DNA of 64,000 nucleotides from the NCBI GenBank assembly GCA_017618015.1, contig JAFZVC010000027.1:86699-150698 (forward strand). The letters run 5' to 3'. The notes under the pieces were generated by a model that had not been told where the DNA came from, did not search any database, and was given only the letters and a program-made list of their open reading frames with translations. The DNA comes from Spirochaetaceae bacterium. Its GTDB lineage: Bacteria > Spirochaetota > Spirochaetia > Treponematales > Treponemataceae. A program made the position numbers and the translations under genes. Below are positions 52,322 through 61,246 of this stretch, in pieces; within the stretch, counting starts at the first letter, position 1, and each line of letters begins with the position of its first letter.

Positions 52322-52876
52322 ATGGAAAGAGAACTTACAATATGCCCGTGCTGCGGCAAAAAGGGGCTGGAATACAGGAACCGGCGGCATTGGGTTTGCC
52401 CAGCATGCGGTTTTGACCTGTACAACAATGTCGCGGCGGCGTCTGGCATCATTTTTTATATCGATGACGGCTCACTGATTTTCGCACGGCGTGCAAAAGA
52501 GCCTAAGCTTGGGATGCTCGACTTGCCTGGTGGATTTACAGACCCCGATGAAACGATGGCGCAAACTTGTGTCCGTGAATGCTTTGAAGAGACAGGCATT
52601 TCTATATCACCAGAGAAATTAGAGTTTGTGGCGAACTTTCCGAATACGTACGAGTACAAGGGCATACAATACAAAACGTGCGACTTTTTCTTTGCGTATC
52701 GGCTTGATACAGAGTTATTCGAGCAATTCAAAGCCCAAAAAGAAGAAGTGACGGAGTTTGTCGCGGTGAAAGTGGACTCGGTGGAAGACGTAGACAAGCT
52801 TCCGCTGGCATTTGTATCTGCGAGGGCTGCGCTTAAAGCGTATGTCACAAAGAGAGACGCTTCGCGCAATGCCTGA
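52322..52876 (+). CDS. NUDIX hydrolase with N-terminal zinc ribbon
   Basis: A 184-residue protein. A zinc ribbon (CPCCGKKGLEYRNRRHWVCPACGFDLYNN) precedes the NUDIX domain, whose box reads GFTDPDETMAQTCVRECFEETGI, matching Gx5Ex7REx2EExG. The arrangement is like NudC-type or ADP-ribose/NADH pyrophosphatases. GGGAGA lies before the ATG, 19 bases after the ECF gene, so it is likely in that operon. The stop overlaps hrpB by eight bases. Confidence 0.9.
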   Translation: MERELTICPCCGKKGLEYRNRRHWVCPACGFDLYNNVAAASGIIFYIDDGSLIFARRAKEPKLGMLDLPGGFTDPDETMAQTCVRECFEETGISISPEKLEFVANFPNTYEYKGIQYKTCDFFFAYRLDTELFEQFKAQKEEVTEFVAVKVDSVEDVDKLPLAFVSARAALKAYVTKRDASRNA

Positions 52877-55382
52877 TAACATTGGTTCGCTTCCAATTTT
52901 TCCGCATTTGCCAAAGATTGTTGAGGCGTTAAAATCGGCGGAATCCAAGTTTCTTGTGCTTACAGCAGAAACAGCGGCAGGTAAATCGACAGCAGTGCCA
53001 CCTGCGCTTTTGGATGCGTTCGCTGGGAAAATCCTGATGCTTGAGCCAAGGCGGCTTGCGGCTGTGGCGGTTGCGTCACGAGTAGCGGAGCTTTTGGGCG
53101 AAAAATGCGGAGAAACGGCGGGTTACAGGCTTCATCTTGATTCATGTGTTTCCGCGAAAACCCGATTTGAGGTTATGACGGAAGCGATTCTTGTACGCAT
53201 GATGCAGGAAGATGCTTCGCTTGACGGCGTTTCTGTCGTGATTCTTGACGAGTTTCATGAGCGTTCAATTTGGACGGATCTTTCGCTTGCTTTTTTGAAA
53301 GATGCGGTTCAGCTCCGCGATGATCTTTTTGTTCTGATAATGTCCGCAACTATCGATACAGAGCGGCTTACGTCGTTTTTGGGATGCGAGCATATTCATG
53401 TTCCGGGACGGCAATATCCAGTTGAAATTTCGTACAGACAGCCTGAAAACCGGGATATTTGTGAAGACGTTGCTGATGTTGTGCGCTCAATTCCAAAAAA
53501 TGAAAATGTTCTGGCGTTTTTGCCGGGATTACGTGAATTGCGGCGGACAGAAGAGTTGCTTGCGCCGTTTGCCGAGAAAACAGATTCGGAACTTTTTGTG
53601 CTTCACAGTTCTATTCCTGTTCAGGAACAGCGGAAAGTGCTTTCTCCGGCGCAGGACGGCACAAGGCGGATTATCCTTTCTTCTGCCGTCGCGGAAACCT
53701 CGGTGACAGTGCCGGGAATTACATACGTTGTTGATTCCGGGCTTTCGCGCATAAACCGGCTGAATACCGCGACAGGCATGAACCATCTTGTTACGGAGCC
53801 GGAAAGCGTTTTTTCTGCGGAACAGCGTGCCGGACGCGCTGGACGAACCGCAAAGGGAAACTGCATCCGTCTTTGGAGCGAATCGGATATTCGCGTCAGA
53901 AATGCTCCTGTGCAAATTATGTGTACGGAGCTTGTTCAGCTTGTTTTGGAATGCGCCCTTTGGGGCGTTCATTCACCGGAAGGGCTTTCGTGGCTTGATC
54001 CGCCGCCTGCTTCCGCGTGGAATGCCGCCACGGATTTTTTGCAGCTAACAAGCTGCATTGAAAGCAGCGCGAAAAGCGGACTGATTACTGCGAAAGGCAA
54101 GCTTGTGCTGAAAATGGGCGTTCATCCGCGGGTTGCATGTATCGCGCTGGAATCGCTTAGTGGCAATGGAGAAGCGGTGAAATACGCGGCGAAATATGGC
54201 GTTTCGACGGCGAAAGGAATGCCAGACGCTACGTTCACGAAAGAGCGGGCGCGTCTTGAAAACGAGCTTTCGCGACGGCTTCGTGGCTGCACTGATGGGG
54301 CGCGGAACAAGTTTGAGGCGCGAAGTTCCGGCGGCTCGCGAGCACTCGGAGTTTCCGACACGCGTGTCTCAGCCCAATTTGGCGCACCTACCACGGCGCT
54401 TCCGGGCGTTCTGTGCTTGCTCGCAGGATTCCCGGACAGAGCCGCACACTCGCTTGGTGACGGACGCTACATGCTTCCGTCTGGCAGACAAGCATCTCTT
54501 TTGGACGAAGACAAAAAGCGGCTCAGTCCGAACTTTCCGCAATGGATTATCGCGGTTGATGCCGATGCCGGCGAACGAGAAGGACGCATATATAGCTTTG
54601 AAAGCGTTCCCCCGTCGTTGGAAGCCGCATTTGACAGCTGGCTTGGTGAACGAACAGAAACACGTGTTACTGTCGCGTTCGCGGACAAGCAGCATTCAAA
54701 ACTGAAAAAAACGGAAACAGTCTTTTTTGGAAAGATTCCTTTGAAAACGCGTGTTTTGCCGGCATCGGCAGAAGACGCAACAGCCGCATGGTGCACGCTC
54801 GCCACAGAAGAGGGCATCCGCGCGCTTCCCTGGGATGACGCGTGCAGTCGCTTTATCGCGCGGGCGGACTTTTACACGCGCCACAGTACGGCAGCTGGCG
54901 GACGAAACGCGAATCCCGCGCCAGAAATAGCCGAACCCACGCAAAATCTTGAAGAAACGCTTGCTTTAACTGCGGCGGAATGGCTCGCCCCTTTTATCAA
55001 CACAGGCGCGAAACTTACAGCAGAAACGGTTCTTTCCGCCCTGCGCTGGAAACTCGACGGCGACGCGGTAGACAAAAACGTACCGGAACGGCTTACTCTT
55101 CCAAACGGCAAAAAATGCAAAATTGTCTATGAAACGACTGACAGCAGGAAAGGCGCGTCGCCTGTCATCGAGATAATTATTCAGCAGATGTTCGGCTGTT
55201 TTACCACTCCGAAAATAATAGGCGAGCCTGTTTTGCTCAAACTTCTTTCGCCCGCGCGCCGTCCACTCCAAGTTACAAGTGACTTAGAGAACTTTTGGCA
55301 AAACACATGGCCGGAAATCTGCAAGGAAATGAAAGGCCGCTATCCCAAACACAACTGGGATTACACGAAGCCGGACGACTAA
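52869..55382 (+). CDS. hrpB: ATP-dependent RNA helicase-like protein HrpB
   Basis: An 837-residue DEAH-type helicase of the bacterial HrpB family. Motifs: I in VLTAETAAGKSTAVPPAL, Ia in LEPRRLAAVAVA, II in VVILDEFHERSIWTDL (DEFH), III in IMSATID, V/VI in ETSVTVPGITYVVDSG and SAEQRAGRAGRTAKGNCIRLW, then the helicase-associated ratchet domain and the HrpB C-terminal domain (about 690-830; KKCKIVYETTDSRKGASPVIEIIIQQMFGCFTTPKI). Cellular role of HrpB is poorly defined. Start ATG 52869 overlaps the NUDIX stop. Confidence 0.9.
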   Translation: MPDNIGSLPIFPHLPKIVEALKSAESKFLVLTAETAAGKSTAVPPALLDAFAGKILMLEPRRLAAVAVASRVAELLGEKCGETAGYRLHLDSCVSAKTRFEVMTEAILVRMMQEDASLDGVSVVILDEFHERSIWTDLSLAFLKDAVQLRDDLFVLIMSATIDTERLTSFLGCEHIHVPGRQYPVEISYRQPENRDICEDVADVVRSIPKNENVLAFLPGLRELRRTEELLAPFAEKTDSELFVLHSSIPVQEQRKVLSPAQDGTRRIILSSAVAETSVTVPGITYVVDSGLSRINRLNTATGMNHLVTEPESVFSAEQRAGRAGRTAKGNCIRLWSESDIRVRNAPVQIMCTELVQLVLECALWGVHSPEGLSWLDPPPASAWNAATDFLQLTSCIESSAKSGLITAKGKLVLKMGVHPRVACIALESLSGNGEAVKYAAKYGVSTAKGMPDATFTKERARLENELSRRLRGCTDGARNKFEARSSGGSRALGVSDTRVSAQFGAPTTALPGVLCLLAGFPDRAAHSLGDGRYMLPSGRQASLLDEDKKRLSPNFPQWIIAVDADAGEREGRIYSFESVPPSLEAAFDSWLGERTETRVTVAFADKQHSKLKKTETVFFGKIPLKTRVLPASAEDATAAWCTLATEEGIRALPWDDACSRFIARADFYTRHSTAAGGRNANPAPEIAEPTQNLEETLALTAAEWLAPFINTGAKLTAETVLSALRWKLDGDAVDKNVPERLTLPNGKKCKIVYETTDSRKGASPVIEIIIQQMFGCFTTPKIIGEPVLLKLLSPARRPLQVTSDLENFWQNTWPEICKEMKGRYPKHNWDYTKPDD

Positions 55383-55411
55383 TTAGGTCAGCACTAATCT
55401 TCAAAAAACTT

Positions 55412-55520
55412 CGCGCCGGGGTGGAACACCGCCGCAGGCGTTCCGAGCGTGACGGTCGCTATGCGAACGGAGCGCGAAAGAACGAGCCGCGGTAGACGGC
55501 GAGGTGTGGAACACCGGGAA
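55412..55520. repeat. GC-rich intergenic repeat, copy 3
   Basis: GC-rich gap between hrpB and the GntR gene, with internal inverted elements (GGGGTGGAACACCGCC and later GGTGTGGAACACCGGG, both containing GTGGAACACCG). It resembles the repeats at 22594, 26131 and 63771 in composition, but the shared core CCGGTGAGCGAT is not exact here. No gene is seen. Confidence 0.45.
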
Positions 55521-55560
55521 ACGCGTCAAAACTTCGCACAAAAAATTTCGAGTGTATCGC

Positions 55561-55589
55561 TTGACAATTTTAATGCGTTAGTGTACTAT
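55561..55589 (+). promoter_or_regulatory. Sigma-70 promoter of the GntR-ABC operon
   Basis: TTGACA at 55561-55566, a 17-bp spacer, TACTAT at 55584-55589. The regulator ATG is at 55621, with GGGAG at about 55611. Confidence 0.75.
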
Positions 55590-55620
55590 CAAACTATAAC
55601 ACTTAACCAAGGGAGTTTCT

Positions 55621-55986
55621 ATGGAGTTTGACAAGAATGTACCCATTTACATTCAAATCATGGACGAGATTAAACATCGGATTATCGCCGGTACGCTCAA
55701 AGCCGGAGACAAGGTGCCGTCCGTCAGGGATCTCGCCGATGAACTGAAAGTCAACCCGAACACGATAGTGCGAGCGTATCAGGAGCTTGAGCGGGACGGG
55801 CTTACAGAAACAAGAAGAGGTATGGGAACTTTTATTAAAGGAGAAGGTGATTTGCGCGGTGACAAGCTTAAAGAAGAAATCGGTCTTGCAGTGGCGAGAG
55901 CTTTTGTACAGAAGATGCATGACGCTGGAATCAACGATGAGGAAATCATCTCGATAATCGAAAAAGCAATTGCCGAAAAGAACTAG
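55621..55986 (+). CDS. GntR family (YtrA-type) transcriptional regulator
   Basis: A 121-residue short GntR regulator: winged helix (IYIQIMDEIKHRIIAGTLKAGDKVPSVRDLADELKVNPNTIVRAYQELERDGLTETRRGMGTFI) and a short helical dimer tail (VARAFVQKMHDAGINDEEIISIIEKAI) rather than a large ligand domain. YtrA-type proteins usually repress the ABC genes in their own operon; the two downstream genes here fit this. Nine bases separate it from the ATPase. Confidence 0.92.
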   Translation: MEFDKNVPIYIQIMDEIKHRIIAGTLKAGDKVPSVRDLADELKVNPNTIVRAYQELERDGLTETRRGMGTFIKGEGDLRGDKLKEEIGLAVARAFVQKMHDAGINDEEIISIIEKAIAEKN

Positions 55987-55995
55987 GAGAATAAA

Positions 55996-56700
55996 ATGTC
56001 AGAGATTTTACGGGTCGAGAACCTTTCTAAAAACTATCTTACAAAAAGAGCGCTGACGAACGTTTCTTTTACGCTTAACTCAGGCCGCATTCTGGGCTTG
56101 ATGGGCCCGAACGGAAGCGGAAAAACAACGCTGCTTAAAATACTTGCGGGGCTTTTGCAGCCGTCTGGAGGAAAGGCGTATGTGTGCGACAAAGAAATTG
56201 GCATAGAGTCTAAGAGAATCGTGTCGTTCCTGCCGGACAGAAACGTTATGTACCCCGCCATGAAAGTGAAGGATGCCATCGGTTTTTACGCTGATTTTTT
56301 TGCGGACTTTGACAGAGTAAAGGCACACGACATGCTCAAAGACATGAAGCTCGACGAGAACGAGACTGTCCGCAGCATGTCAAAAGGCATGATCGAGAAG
56401 ATGAATCTGATTCTTACGTTCTCGCGCGACGCGAAGCTGTTCGTGCTTGACGAGCCGCTCGGTGGTGTTGATCCTGTAGCACGCGAAAGAATAATTTCTA
56501 CGATTATAAAGACTTACAGCGAAGATTCGTCGATTATTATCAGTACGCATCTTGTGAACGATGTAGAGTCAATTTTTGACGACGTGTGCTTTATCGGCAA
56601 GGGCGAGCTTATCTTGCAGGGAAGCGCGGACGAGCTTAGAAGCGCGCGCGGAAAGTCGATTGACCAGATTTATGTGGATTTGTTCGCGAACGAAGAATAA
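55996..56700 (+). CDS. ABC transporter ATP-binding protein
   Basis: A 234-residue ATPase with Walker A LMGPNGSGKTTLLK, signature VRSMSKGMIEKMNLIL (LSGGQ replaced by MSKGM), Walker B LFVLDEPLGGVDP, and H-loop ISTHLV. This is the YtrB/BcrA-like group, and MSKG signatures are usual in it. It probably powers the permease encoded next in an exporter for drugs, peptides or lipids. Confidence 0.9.
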   Translation: MSEILRVENLSKNYLTKRALTNVSFTLNSGRILGLMGPNGSGKTTLLKILAGLLQPSGGKAYVCDKEIGIESKRIVSFLPDRNVMYPAMKVKDAIGFYADFFADFDRVKAHDMLKDMKLDENETVRSMSKGMIEKMNLILTFSRDAKLFVLDEPLGGVDPVARERIISTIIKTYSEDSSIIISTHLVNDVESIFDDVCFIGKGELILQGSADELRSARGKSIDQIYVDLFANEE

Positions 56701-56710
56701 GGAGATTGAA

Positions 56711-57535
56711 ATGAAAGCTGTTATAAAACAAGATTTTTTACGCAGACGTAGCGGAGTTCTTATCTCCAGTCTCGTTCTGTTTCTTTTGAATGCGTTTCTT
56801 ATAATAATGACCCTGATCGCGAACAAATCCAAGCCTGGTCTGATGGCTGATGTTGTTAATCAGCTTGAAACGACAGGAAGCGTTCATGTTTCCCAGACCG
56901 GATTGTGGTCATTTTTGGAGATCATAACACCTATTATCGTACTTATAGACACATTCGGTGTCTTTTTCTGGAGCCTTGAACAAGGTGCATCGAACATCGG
57001 AAAAGATCTTAGGAGCGACGTTGGCTATCTTTACAAAATGGTTCCGCGTTCTGGCTGGAGTCTTTTGGGCGGCAAGCTGATTCTTGGACTCGCGGAATTC
57101 CTTTTCTATGCGATACAAAGCTTTATCTATCTGCTGATTCTTGATCGTGTTTCATCAATCGATTCATCGGGAATGTTCGTGTTCACATGGAATGATGTTC
57201 GCATGGCTTTTATAATGAATAACTTTTCCACGTTATTAACCATTGTAGCTGCAGTTATGATGCAGTTTATCTTGGGCGCAACGCTTGTGGGGTTCGCCTC
57301 AATAACAGGTACGGCTTTTTTCAAGAACCGCCGGTTCCGTGGCCCTCTTGTTGCAGTAGGCATATTTGCCTTGGTAATTCTCGTCGGCAGGGTGACAGGG
57401 AACGTATTCTCCTCGGTTGAATTTGAAACCATGAGGCTTATCGTGATTTGGCTCGGTTTGCTTATAGAGTTTGCATTCTCCGCGGTTTTCTATGTTCTGT
57501 CGTGCATTCTGTGGGAAAAGAAAGTATCAGTATAA
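56711..57535 (+). CDS. ABC transporter permease of the GntR operon
   Basis: About 274 residues with six hydrophobic segments (about 17-37, 65-85, 115-140, 160-185, 200-220, 235-262). The start ATG 56711 (MKAVIKQDFLRRRSGVL) follows AAGGAGATT; this is ten bases after the ATPase stop. The family is the ABC-2-like exporter permease type. Substrate unknown. Confidence 0.82.
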   Translation: MKAVIKQDFLRRRSGVLISSLVLFLLNAFLIIMTLIANKSKPGLMADVVNQLETTGSVHVSQTGLWSFLEIITPIIVLIDTFGVFFWSLEQGASNIGKDLRSDVGYLYKMVPRSGWSLLGGKLILGLAEFLFYAIQSFIYLLILDRVSSIDSSGMFVFTWNDVRMAFIMNNFSTLLTIVAAVMMQFILGATLVGFASITGTAFFKNRRFRGPLVAVGIFALVILVGRVTGNVFSSVEFETMRLIVIWLGLLIEFAFSAVFYVLSCILWEKKVSV

Positions 57536-57546
57536 GGCAGTAAATA

Positions 57547-57564
57547 AGGGGGCGGTCGCCCCCT
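57547..57564. terminator. Bidirectional hairpin between convergent genes
   Basis: AGGGGGC and GCCCCCT pair across a four-base loop between the permease stop and the glnQ-type stop. T-runs are weak on both sides. Confidence 0.5.
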
Positions 57565-57570
57565 AAAGCT

Positions 57571-58293
57571 TTACAGAACGCTCTGCAAGAACTGCTTCGT
57601 GCGTTCGTTTTCCGGGTTTTCGAAAATCTTGTCGGGTGTCCCTTCCTCCAGGATAATCCCGTCATACATGAAGAGAACCCGGTCGGCAACCTCGCGCGCG
57701 AACCCCATTTCATGTGTGACACAAATCATCGTCATGCCTTCGTTCGCAAGGTCTTTCATTACGTTAAGAACCTCGCCTACCATTTCCGGGTCAAGCGCGG
57801 AAGTCGGCTCGTCAAAAAGCATAACATCAGGATTCATAGCGAGCGCGCGCACAATCGCAATGCGCTGCTTCTGTCCTCCCGAAAGCGTGGAAGGGTACAC
57901 GTTTGCTTTTTCCGGCAGCCCGATACGCTCCAAAAGCTTCATCGCCGTGGCTTCCGCCTGCTCTTTTGTAGCAAGCTTAAGCGTCACAGGTGCTAGCGTT
58001 ATGTTCTGCATGACGGTAAGATGCGGAAACAGGTTGAAATGCTGGAAAACCATTCCCATTTTCTGCCGGTACTTATCGATATCGGCTTTTTTGTCGGTTA
58101 TGTCGGAGCCTTCAAACAGAATCGTTCCGTCTGTCGGGTCTTCAAGAAGGTTCAGGCAGCGCAAAAACGTGCTTTTTCCAGAGCCGGAAGGTCCTATAAT
58201 TACGACTTTTTCACCTTTTTTGATGGTCGTCGTTATATCTTTCAAAACAACAAGATCGCCGAAGCATTTTTTAAGATTTTTAACTTCTATCAC
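57571..58293 (-). CDS. Polar amino acid ABC transporter, ATP-binding protein
   Basis: A 240-residue GlnQ/HisP-type ATPase: Walker [22 protein letters not shown]-loop [15 protein letters not shown], signature [17 protein letters not shown], Walker [20 protein letters not shown] and H-loop [13 protein letters not shown]. It drives uptake of a polar amino acid together with the permease, whose gene overlaps its start by 14 bases, and the binding protein upstream. Confidence 0.95.
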   Translation of the reverse strand: MIEVKNLKKCFGDLVVLKDITTTIKKGEKVVIIGPSGSGKSTFLRCLNLLEDPTDGTILFEGSDITDKKADIDKYRQKMGMVFQHFNLFPHLTVMQNITLAPVTLKLATKEQAEATAMKLLERIGLPEKANVYPSTLSGGQKQRIAIVRALAMNPDVMLFDEPTSALDPEMVGEVLNVMKDLANEGMTMICVTHEMGFAREVADRVLFMYDGIILEEGTPDKIFENPENERTKQFLQSVL

Positions 58294-58948
58294 TTTTTGC
58301 CATCCTCTTTTCTATTGCGCCGAACAGTTTTGTAAGTCCGACCGTAAGGATAAGATAGATTATCGCGCATGTAAGAAGCGGAATCCATGCGTTGTAAGTT
58401 GCGTTACGGATCATGTCGCCAGCTTTCGTAAGGTCGGTTACGGCGATGAAGCTTGCAACTGAAGTCTCTTTTATAAGAACGATGAACTCGCTCGCGTATG
58501 TGGGCAGAACAGCCTTAATCGCCTGCGGAAGAATGATTTTGCGGAGAGTCTGCCAGCGGCTTAAGCCCAAAGAACGGCCTGCTTCCATCTGCCCAATGTC
58601 AACGCCCTGAATACCCGCGCGCAAAATCTCGGTACAGTATGCGCCCGAGTTTATTCCGTAAGCAAGGATAGCCACAACAAGCCTGTCCATTCCCAAAGGA
58701 GCAAAAACAACAAAGTAGAAAATCATCAGCTGCGTGGCGAGCGGAATACCGCGGATAACGGTCGTGTAAACCTCGGATATACCCCTGAGCAATTTGTTCG
58801 TGGACACTTTCATCAGCGCGAAAATGCACCCAAGAACCGTTCCTATAAGCAATGCGCACACCGCGATAAGGACGGTAACACCGAGACCCTGAAAAATAAG
58901 ATGCCAGCGTCCGCCAGCAATCATCGTATCGTAAATTGATTGAAACAT
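58280..58948 (-). CDS. Polar amino acid ABC transporter, permease
   Basis: A 222-residue HisM/GlnP-type permease with about five membrane segments. Conserved stretches are [74 protein letters not shown] (the EAA loop contacting the ATPase) and [23 protein letters not shown]. It probably homodimerises, since only one permease gene is present. Confidence 0.94.
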   Translation of the reverse strand: MFQSIYDTMIAGGRWHLIFQGLGVTVLIAVCALLIGTVLGCIFALMKVSTNKLLRGISEVYTTVIRGIPLATQLMIFYFVVFAPLGMDRLVVAILAYGINSGAYCTEILRAGIQGVDIGQMEAGRSLGLSRWQTLRKIILPQAIKAVLPTYASEFIVLIKETSVASFIAVTDLTKAGDMIRNATYNAWIPLLTCAIIYLILTVGLTKLFGAIEKRMAKSDRS

Positions 58949-59122
58949 TTCTTTAAATGAACGAATCCCGACACGAGAGCCGGGATAAGTATCCTTTTAC
59001 TGAATTAGAACATGGGGCGCCAGAAACTGTGCACAAATCGCGTAATTGATTCGCGCCGTGCTGTCGCGCACAAGCCGCAAAACCGCTCGCATGCGTGCTT
59101 CCGGCAAATCCCTGCTAAAAAA

Positions 59123-59896
59123 CTACTTGCGGACTATTACAACCTGTTTAGAGGCATAATATGCTTCAGAGAAGTCAACGTTCTTCTTGCGCTCTTCTGT
59201 TACTGACATACCAGCAGCGATAAAGTCGATTGCGCCTGATGAAAGAGCCGGGATAAGGCTGTCGAACTCCATATTGACAACTTCAAGCTTCTTGCCGTAA
59301 TCAGCGGCGATTCTCTGTCCCATCGTGATGTCGAAACCGACGATATCAGAACCTTCAACATATTCAAATGGTGGGAATGCTGCGTTTGTGCCAAGTTTTA
59401 CGATTTCTGTTCCGTTAGAAACGATTTCTGCAGGAATCGTGATGTTTCCATCAACAGGCATGAAAGCGTTAACAAGCTTCTCATAATCGCCGTTTGCTTT
59501 CATTGTAGCAATTGTCGCATTGATTGAGTTAAGAAGGTCTGTGTTTCCCTTCTTGATTGCGATAGCATACTCTTCAATAGCAAGGTCAAGGTCAACAATC
59601 ATAAGGTCAGCGTTGCGTTTTACGATTTCCTTTGCAGGAAGCTCGTCAAGAACGATAAGGTCAATTGCGCCATTCTTAAGGTCGAGCGCGGCATCCATAC
59701 CAGTCTTAAAACCGACAACTTTTGCGTTCTTTATTTCTTCTGTCGCATAAAGCTCGCCTGTCGTACCCGTCTGAACACCGATTTTTCTGCCCTCTAAATC
59801 AGCAGCCGAGTTTATTACGACTTTTTCTTTCTTTCCGCCAGCGAACAGTGTCGTAGCGATAAGAATCAAACAAACAACTGTGAGTAATTTTTTCAT
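59123..59896 (-). CDS. Circularly permuted amino-acid-binding protein of the ABC transporter
   Basis: A 257-residue exported binding protein of the SBP_bac_3 family with its halves swapped. Signal peptide residues 1-19 (cleavage after LFA; the usual lipobox Cys is absent). Residues 26-146 (INSAADLEGRKIGVQTGTTG to NGDYEKLVNAFM) correspond to the part normally found second. Residues 147-165 are a linker. Residues 166-257 (KLGTNAAFPPFEYVEGSDIV to VDFSEAYYASKQVVIVRK) correspond to the part normally found first, and the protein ends there. All expected ligand-loop segments are present (PPFEY, GMSVTEERKK, GTTG). Start ATG 59896 follows GGAGG. It feeds the permease and ATPase downstream. Confidence 0.9.
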   Translation of the reverse strand: MKKLLTVVCLILIATTLFAGGKKEKVVINSAADLEGRKIGVQTGTTGELYATEEIKNAKVVGFKTGMDAALDLKNGAIDLIVLDELPAKEIVKRNADLMIVDLDLAIEEYAIAIKKGNTDLLNSINATIATMKANGDYEKLVNAFMPVDGNITIPAEIVSNGTEIVKLGTNAAFPPFEYVEGSDIVGFDITMGQRIAADYGKKLEVVNMEFDSLIPALSSGAIDFIAAGMSVTEERKKNVDFSEAYYASKQVVIVRK

Positions 59897-59964
59897 AACA
59901 TTCCTCCGAACCTTTCTAAAATTGCATATAAATTTGTATGCCCGAAAGGTATAACTCTTTGAAT

Positions 59965-59993
59965 AGATTACCATATAGGACTTCATGCGTCAA
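59965..59993 (-). promoter_or_regulatory. Sigma-70 promoter of the amino acid ABC operon
   Basis: On the minus strand TTGACG (59988-59993), a 17-bp spacer and TAATCT (59965-59970), about 70 bases before the binding-protein start. Confidence 0.7.
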
Positions 59994-60060
59994 TTCAAAA
60001 CCGCAAATTTATGCATATTTGTGCAAATTCTTGTATAAAAATGCGCAACAGCACAGAAGG

Positions 60061-60120
60061 GGATAAGGATGGGGAACGACACCCCGCCGGTCCGAAGGAC
60101 CTTGCGTGGTTTCTTTCCCC
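60061..60120. repeat. Nested inverted repeat at the left end of the second island
   Basis: Outer arms GGGGATAAGGATGGGGAA and TTTCTTTCCCC and inner hairpin GGTCC-GAA-GGACC. It separates the ABC operon promoter region from the orphan array. It could end transcription or be a small mobile or REP-like element. Confidence 0.4.
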
Positions 60121-60160
60121 ATCAACCCTATTCTTCCGGGACAAAGACATATAATTACCC

Positions 60161-60189
60161 TTGCGCCTGCAGCTTTTCTACCGTAGACT
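60161..60189 (+). promoter_or_regulatory. Cassette promoter (TTGCGC-17 bp-TAGACT)
   Basis: TTGCGC 60161-60166, 17 bp, TAGACT 60184-60189, then six bases and ATG at 60196. The region from CCCTTGCGCC to the ATG is nearly identical to that at 62177-62217. Confidence 0.65.
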
Positions 60190-60195
60190 GGATTT

Positions 60196-60933
60196 ATGGA
60201 ACATATACAAATAAGGAACGTAATGAAAAAACAAATAACAACATTTTTAATAGCAGTCCTTTTGATTTTTCCTCTGTTTGCACAGGAATTAACTACACCA
60301 ACGACACTTTATGGCTGTTTTGAATATTTTGATGAAGTTTTTACAGAGGAAGAAAAGACAAAAATAAAAAGCTTTGAGTCTCCGTATTCATTTTGCTCTC
60401 AGAATTTCTTTGTCGGGAGAAATGATTACTTAAGCAAAACAGCAGCATACAGAGAAGGAAAACTTAATTTTAGGTGGAAAAACAGGGAGTTATGGTCGAA
60501 TACAATACCCGAAGGTTATCCTGGTATACATTTTGAGGATTATCCAGATATGATTTATAGAAGCTACTATTATCTGCTCAAATATGGTGATTGCAGGTGG
60601 GATTTTATACTAAAAGCATATTCACCTAGTACATATCATAGGGAGTATGAGGACACGGGTATTATAAGAACAATATACCCTGATAACATAGATAATGCAG
60701 ATTTGCAGAAAACCTATTATTACTCATGTACTTACTATAAAGAGAAGGTATTAGATACAATTTTATTCTTCAAAAACGACTTAAACGAAACTTATATATA
60801 TTCATTTGCATACAGCTGGCGAAAAATCCCAGAAAAAGACTTTGATTATTTGCTTAACAATCAAACAGACCGTCAAATGCAAGCCTATTTTGATGAATTA
60901 TTCAAAGACAGCCCCTTTATCGGTGGTTTGTAA
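60196..60933 (+). CDS. Exported island protein related to the protein at 25109
   Basis: A 245-residue protein with a signal peptide (MKKQITTFLIAVLLIFPLFAQ), almost matching that of the 25109 protein. One repeat follows, opening LTTPTTLYGCFEYFDEVF with the same layout (NTIPEGYPGIHFEDYPDMIYRSYYYLLKYGDCRWDF), then a Tyr-rich C-terminal part that parallels the third part of the other protein (ILFFKNDLNETYIYSFAYSWRKI). The start is ATG 60196 at the promoter +1, or ATG 60223 with AAGGA upstream. Probably a paralogous orphan member of the same system. Confidence 0.65.
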   Translation: MEHIQIRNVMKKQITTFLIAVLLIFPLFAQELTTPTTLYGCFEYFDEVFTEEEKTKIKSFESPYSFCSQNFFVGRNDYLSKTAAYREGKLNFRWKNRELWSNTIPEGYPGIHFEDYPDMIYRSYYYLLKYGDCRWDFILKAYSPSTYHREYEDTGIIRTIYPDNIDNADLQKTYYYSCTYYKEKVLDTILFFKNDLNETYIYSFAYSWRKIPEKDFDYLLNNQTDRQMQAYFDELFKDSPFIGGL

Positions 60934-60939
60934 TAATTC

Positions 60940-60968
60940 TTGATTATCCGCAGACTCTGTGCTATATT
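60940..60968 (+). promoter_or_regulatory. Promoter of the antitoxin RNA
   Basis: TTGATT 60940-60945, exactly 17 bp, TATATT 60963-60968; predicted start near 60975. Confidence 0.7.
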
Positions 60969-60974
60969 GAAAGA

Positions 60975-61059
60975 AAGGCACTCGCAGTCTAGCGTCTTGC
61001 CTCTATGTTTTGGATTAATCCGCCACACTGGGTTCGAATCACTGTGGCGGATTTTTTTT
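60975..61059 (+). ncRNA. Candidate antitoxin RNA of a type I toxin-antitoxin locus
   Basis: A predicted RNA of about 85 bases between a clear promoter and a strong terminator, with no open frame. It lies on the opposite strand to the 3' end and downstream region of the toxin mRNA, so the two RNAs would pair if the toxin transcript runs through. Its first 30 bases (GGCACTCGCAGTC and CTTGCCTC) resemble the first bases of the toxin mRNA (GGCATTCGCAGTC and CTTGCCTC), as in loci where both RNAs have matching 5' stem-loops. Confidence 0.6.
61017..61059 (+). terminator. Terminator of the antitoxin RNA
   Basis: An 11-pair perfect stem (AATCCGCCACA with TGTGGCGGATT), 15-base loop, then eight T. On the other strand the hairpin lacks a long T-run, so it would only weakly stop the toxin mRNA. 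Confidence 0.88.
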
Positions 61060-61156
61060 ACTCAATTATATCTCTGCTATCGCGGAGGTAACTAAGTATT
61101 TCAAGAATCAGAATAGCGAAATTAATCGCCAACGAAATGATTTCGTAAATCGTCAT
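61058..61156 (-). CDS. Small hydrophobic peptide, candidate type I toxin
   Basis: A 32-residue peptide, MTIYEIISLAINFAILILEI followed by LSYLRDSRDIIE: a single hydrophobic helix with a short polar, charged C-terminus. This matches the size and layout of holin-like type I toxins (TxpA/BsrG and Fst-like families, which often begin MTxYE). AAGGAGG lies ten bases before ATG 61156. A seven-pair hairpin (CGGAACA-ATC-TGTTCCG) sits just upstream in the 5' leader and could control ribosome access. The stop codon overlaps the antitoxin terminator T-run. Membrane depolarisation when unpaired is the expected action for this class. Confidence 0.65.
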   Translation of the reverse strand: MTIYEIISLAINFAILILEILSYLRDSRDIIE

Positions 61157-61246
61157 CTTTTCTTAGCCTCCTTGTCAATTATTCGGAACAGATTGTTCCG
61201 TTTGAGTTCGGAGGCAAGACCGCCATTGACTGCGAATGCCACTATT

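Noticed and set aside
54196..54705. Plus-strand frame overlapping hrpB in another register
   Set aside because: hrpB motifs run through the region without a break; the alternative frame has no domain pattern.
61017..61053. GGGTTCGAATC near a stem, resembling a tRNA T-arm
   Set aside because: Only the T-loop-like bases are present; no D-arm, anticodon arm or acceptor pairing. The stem is a terminator.
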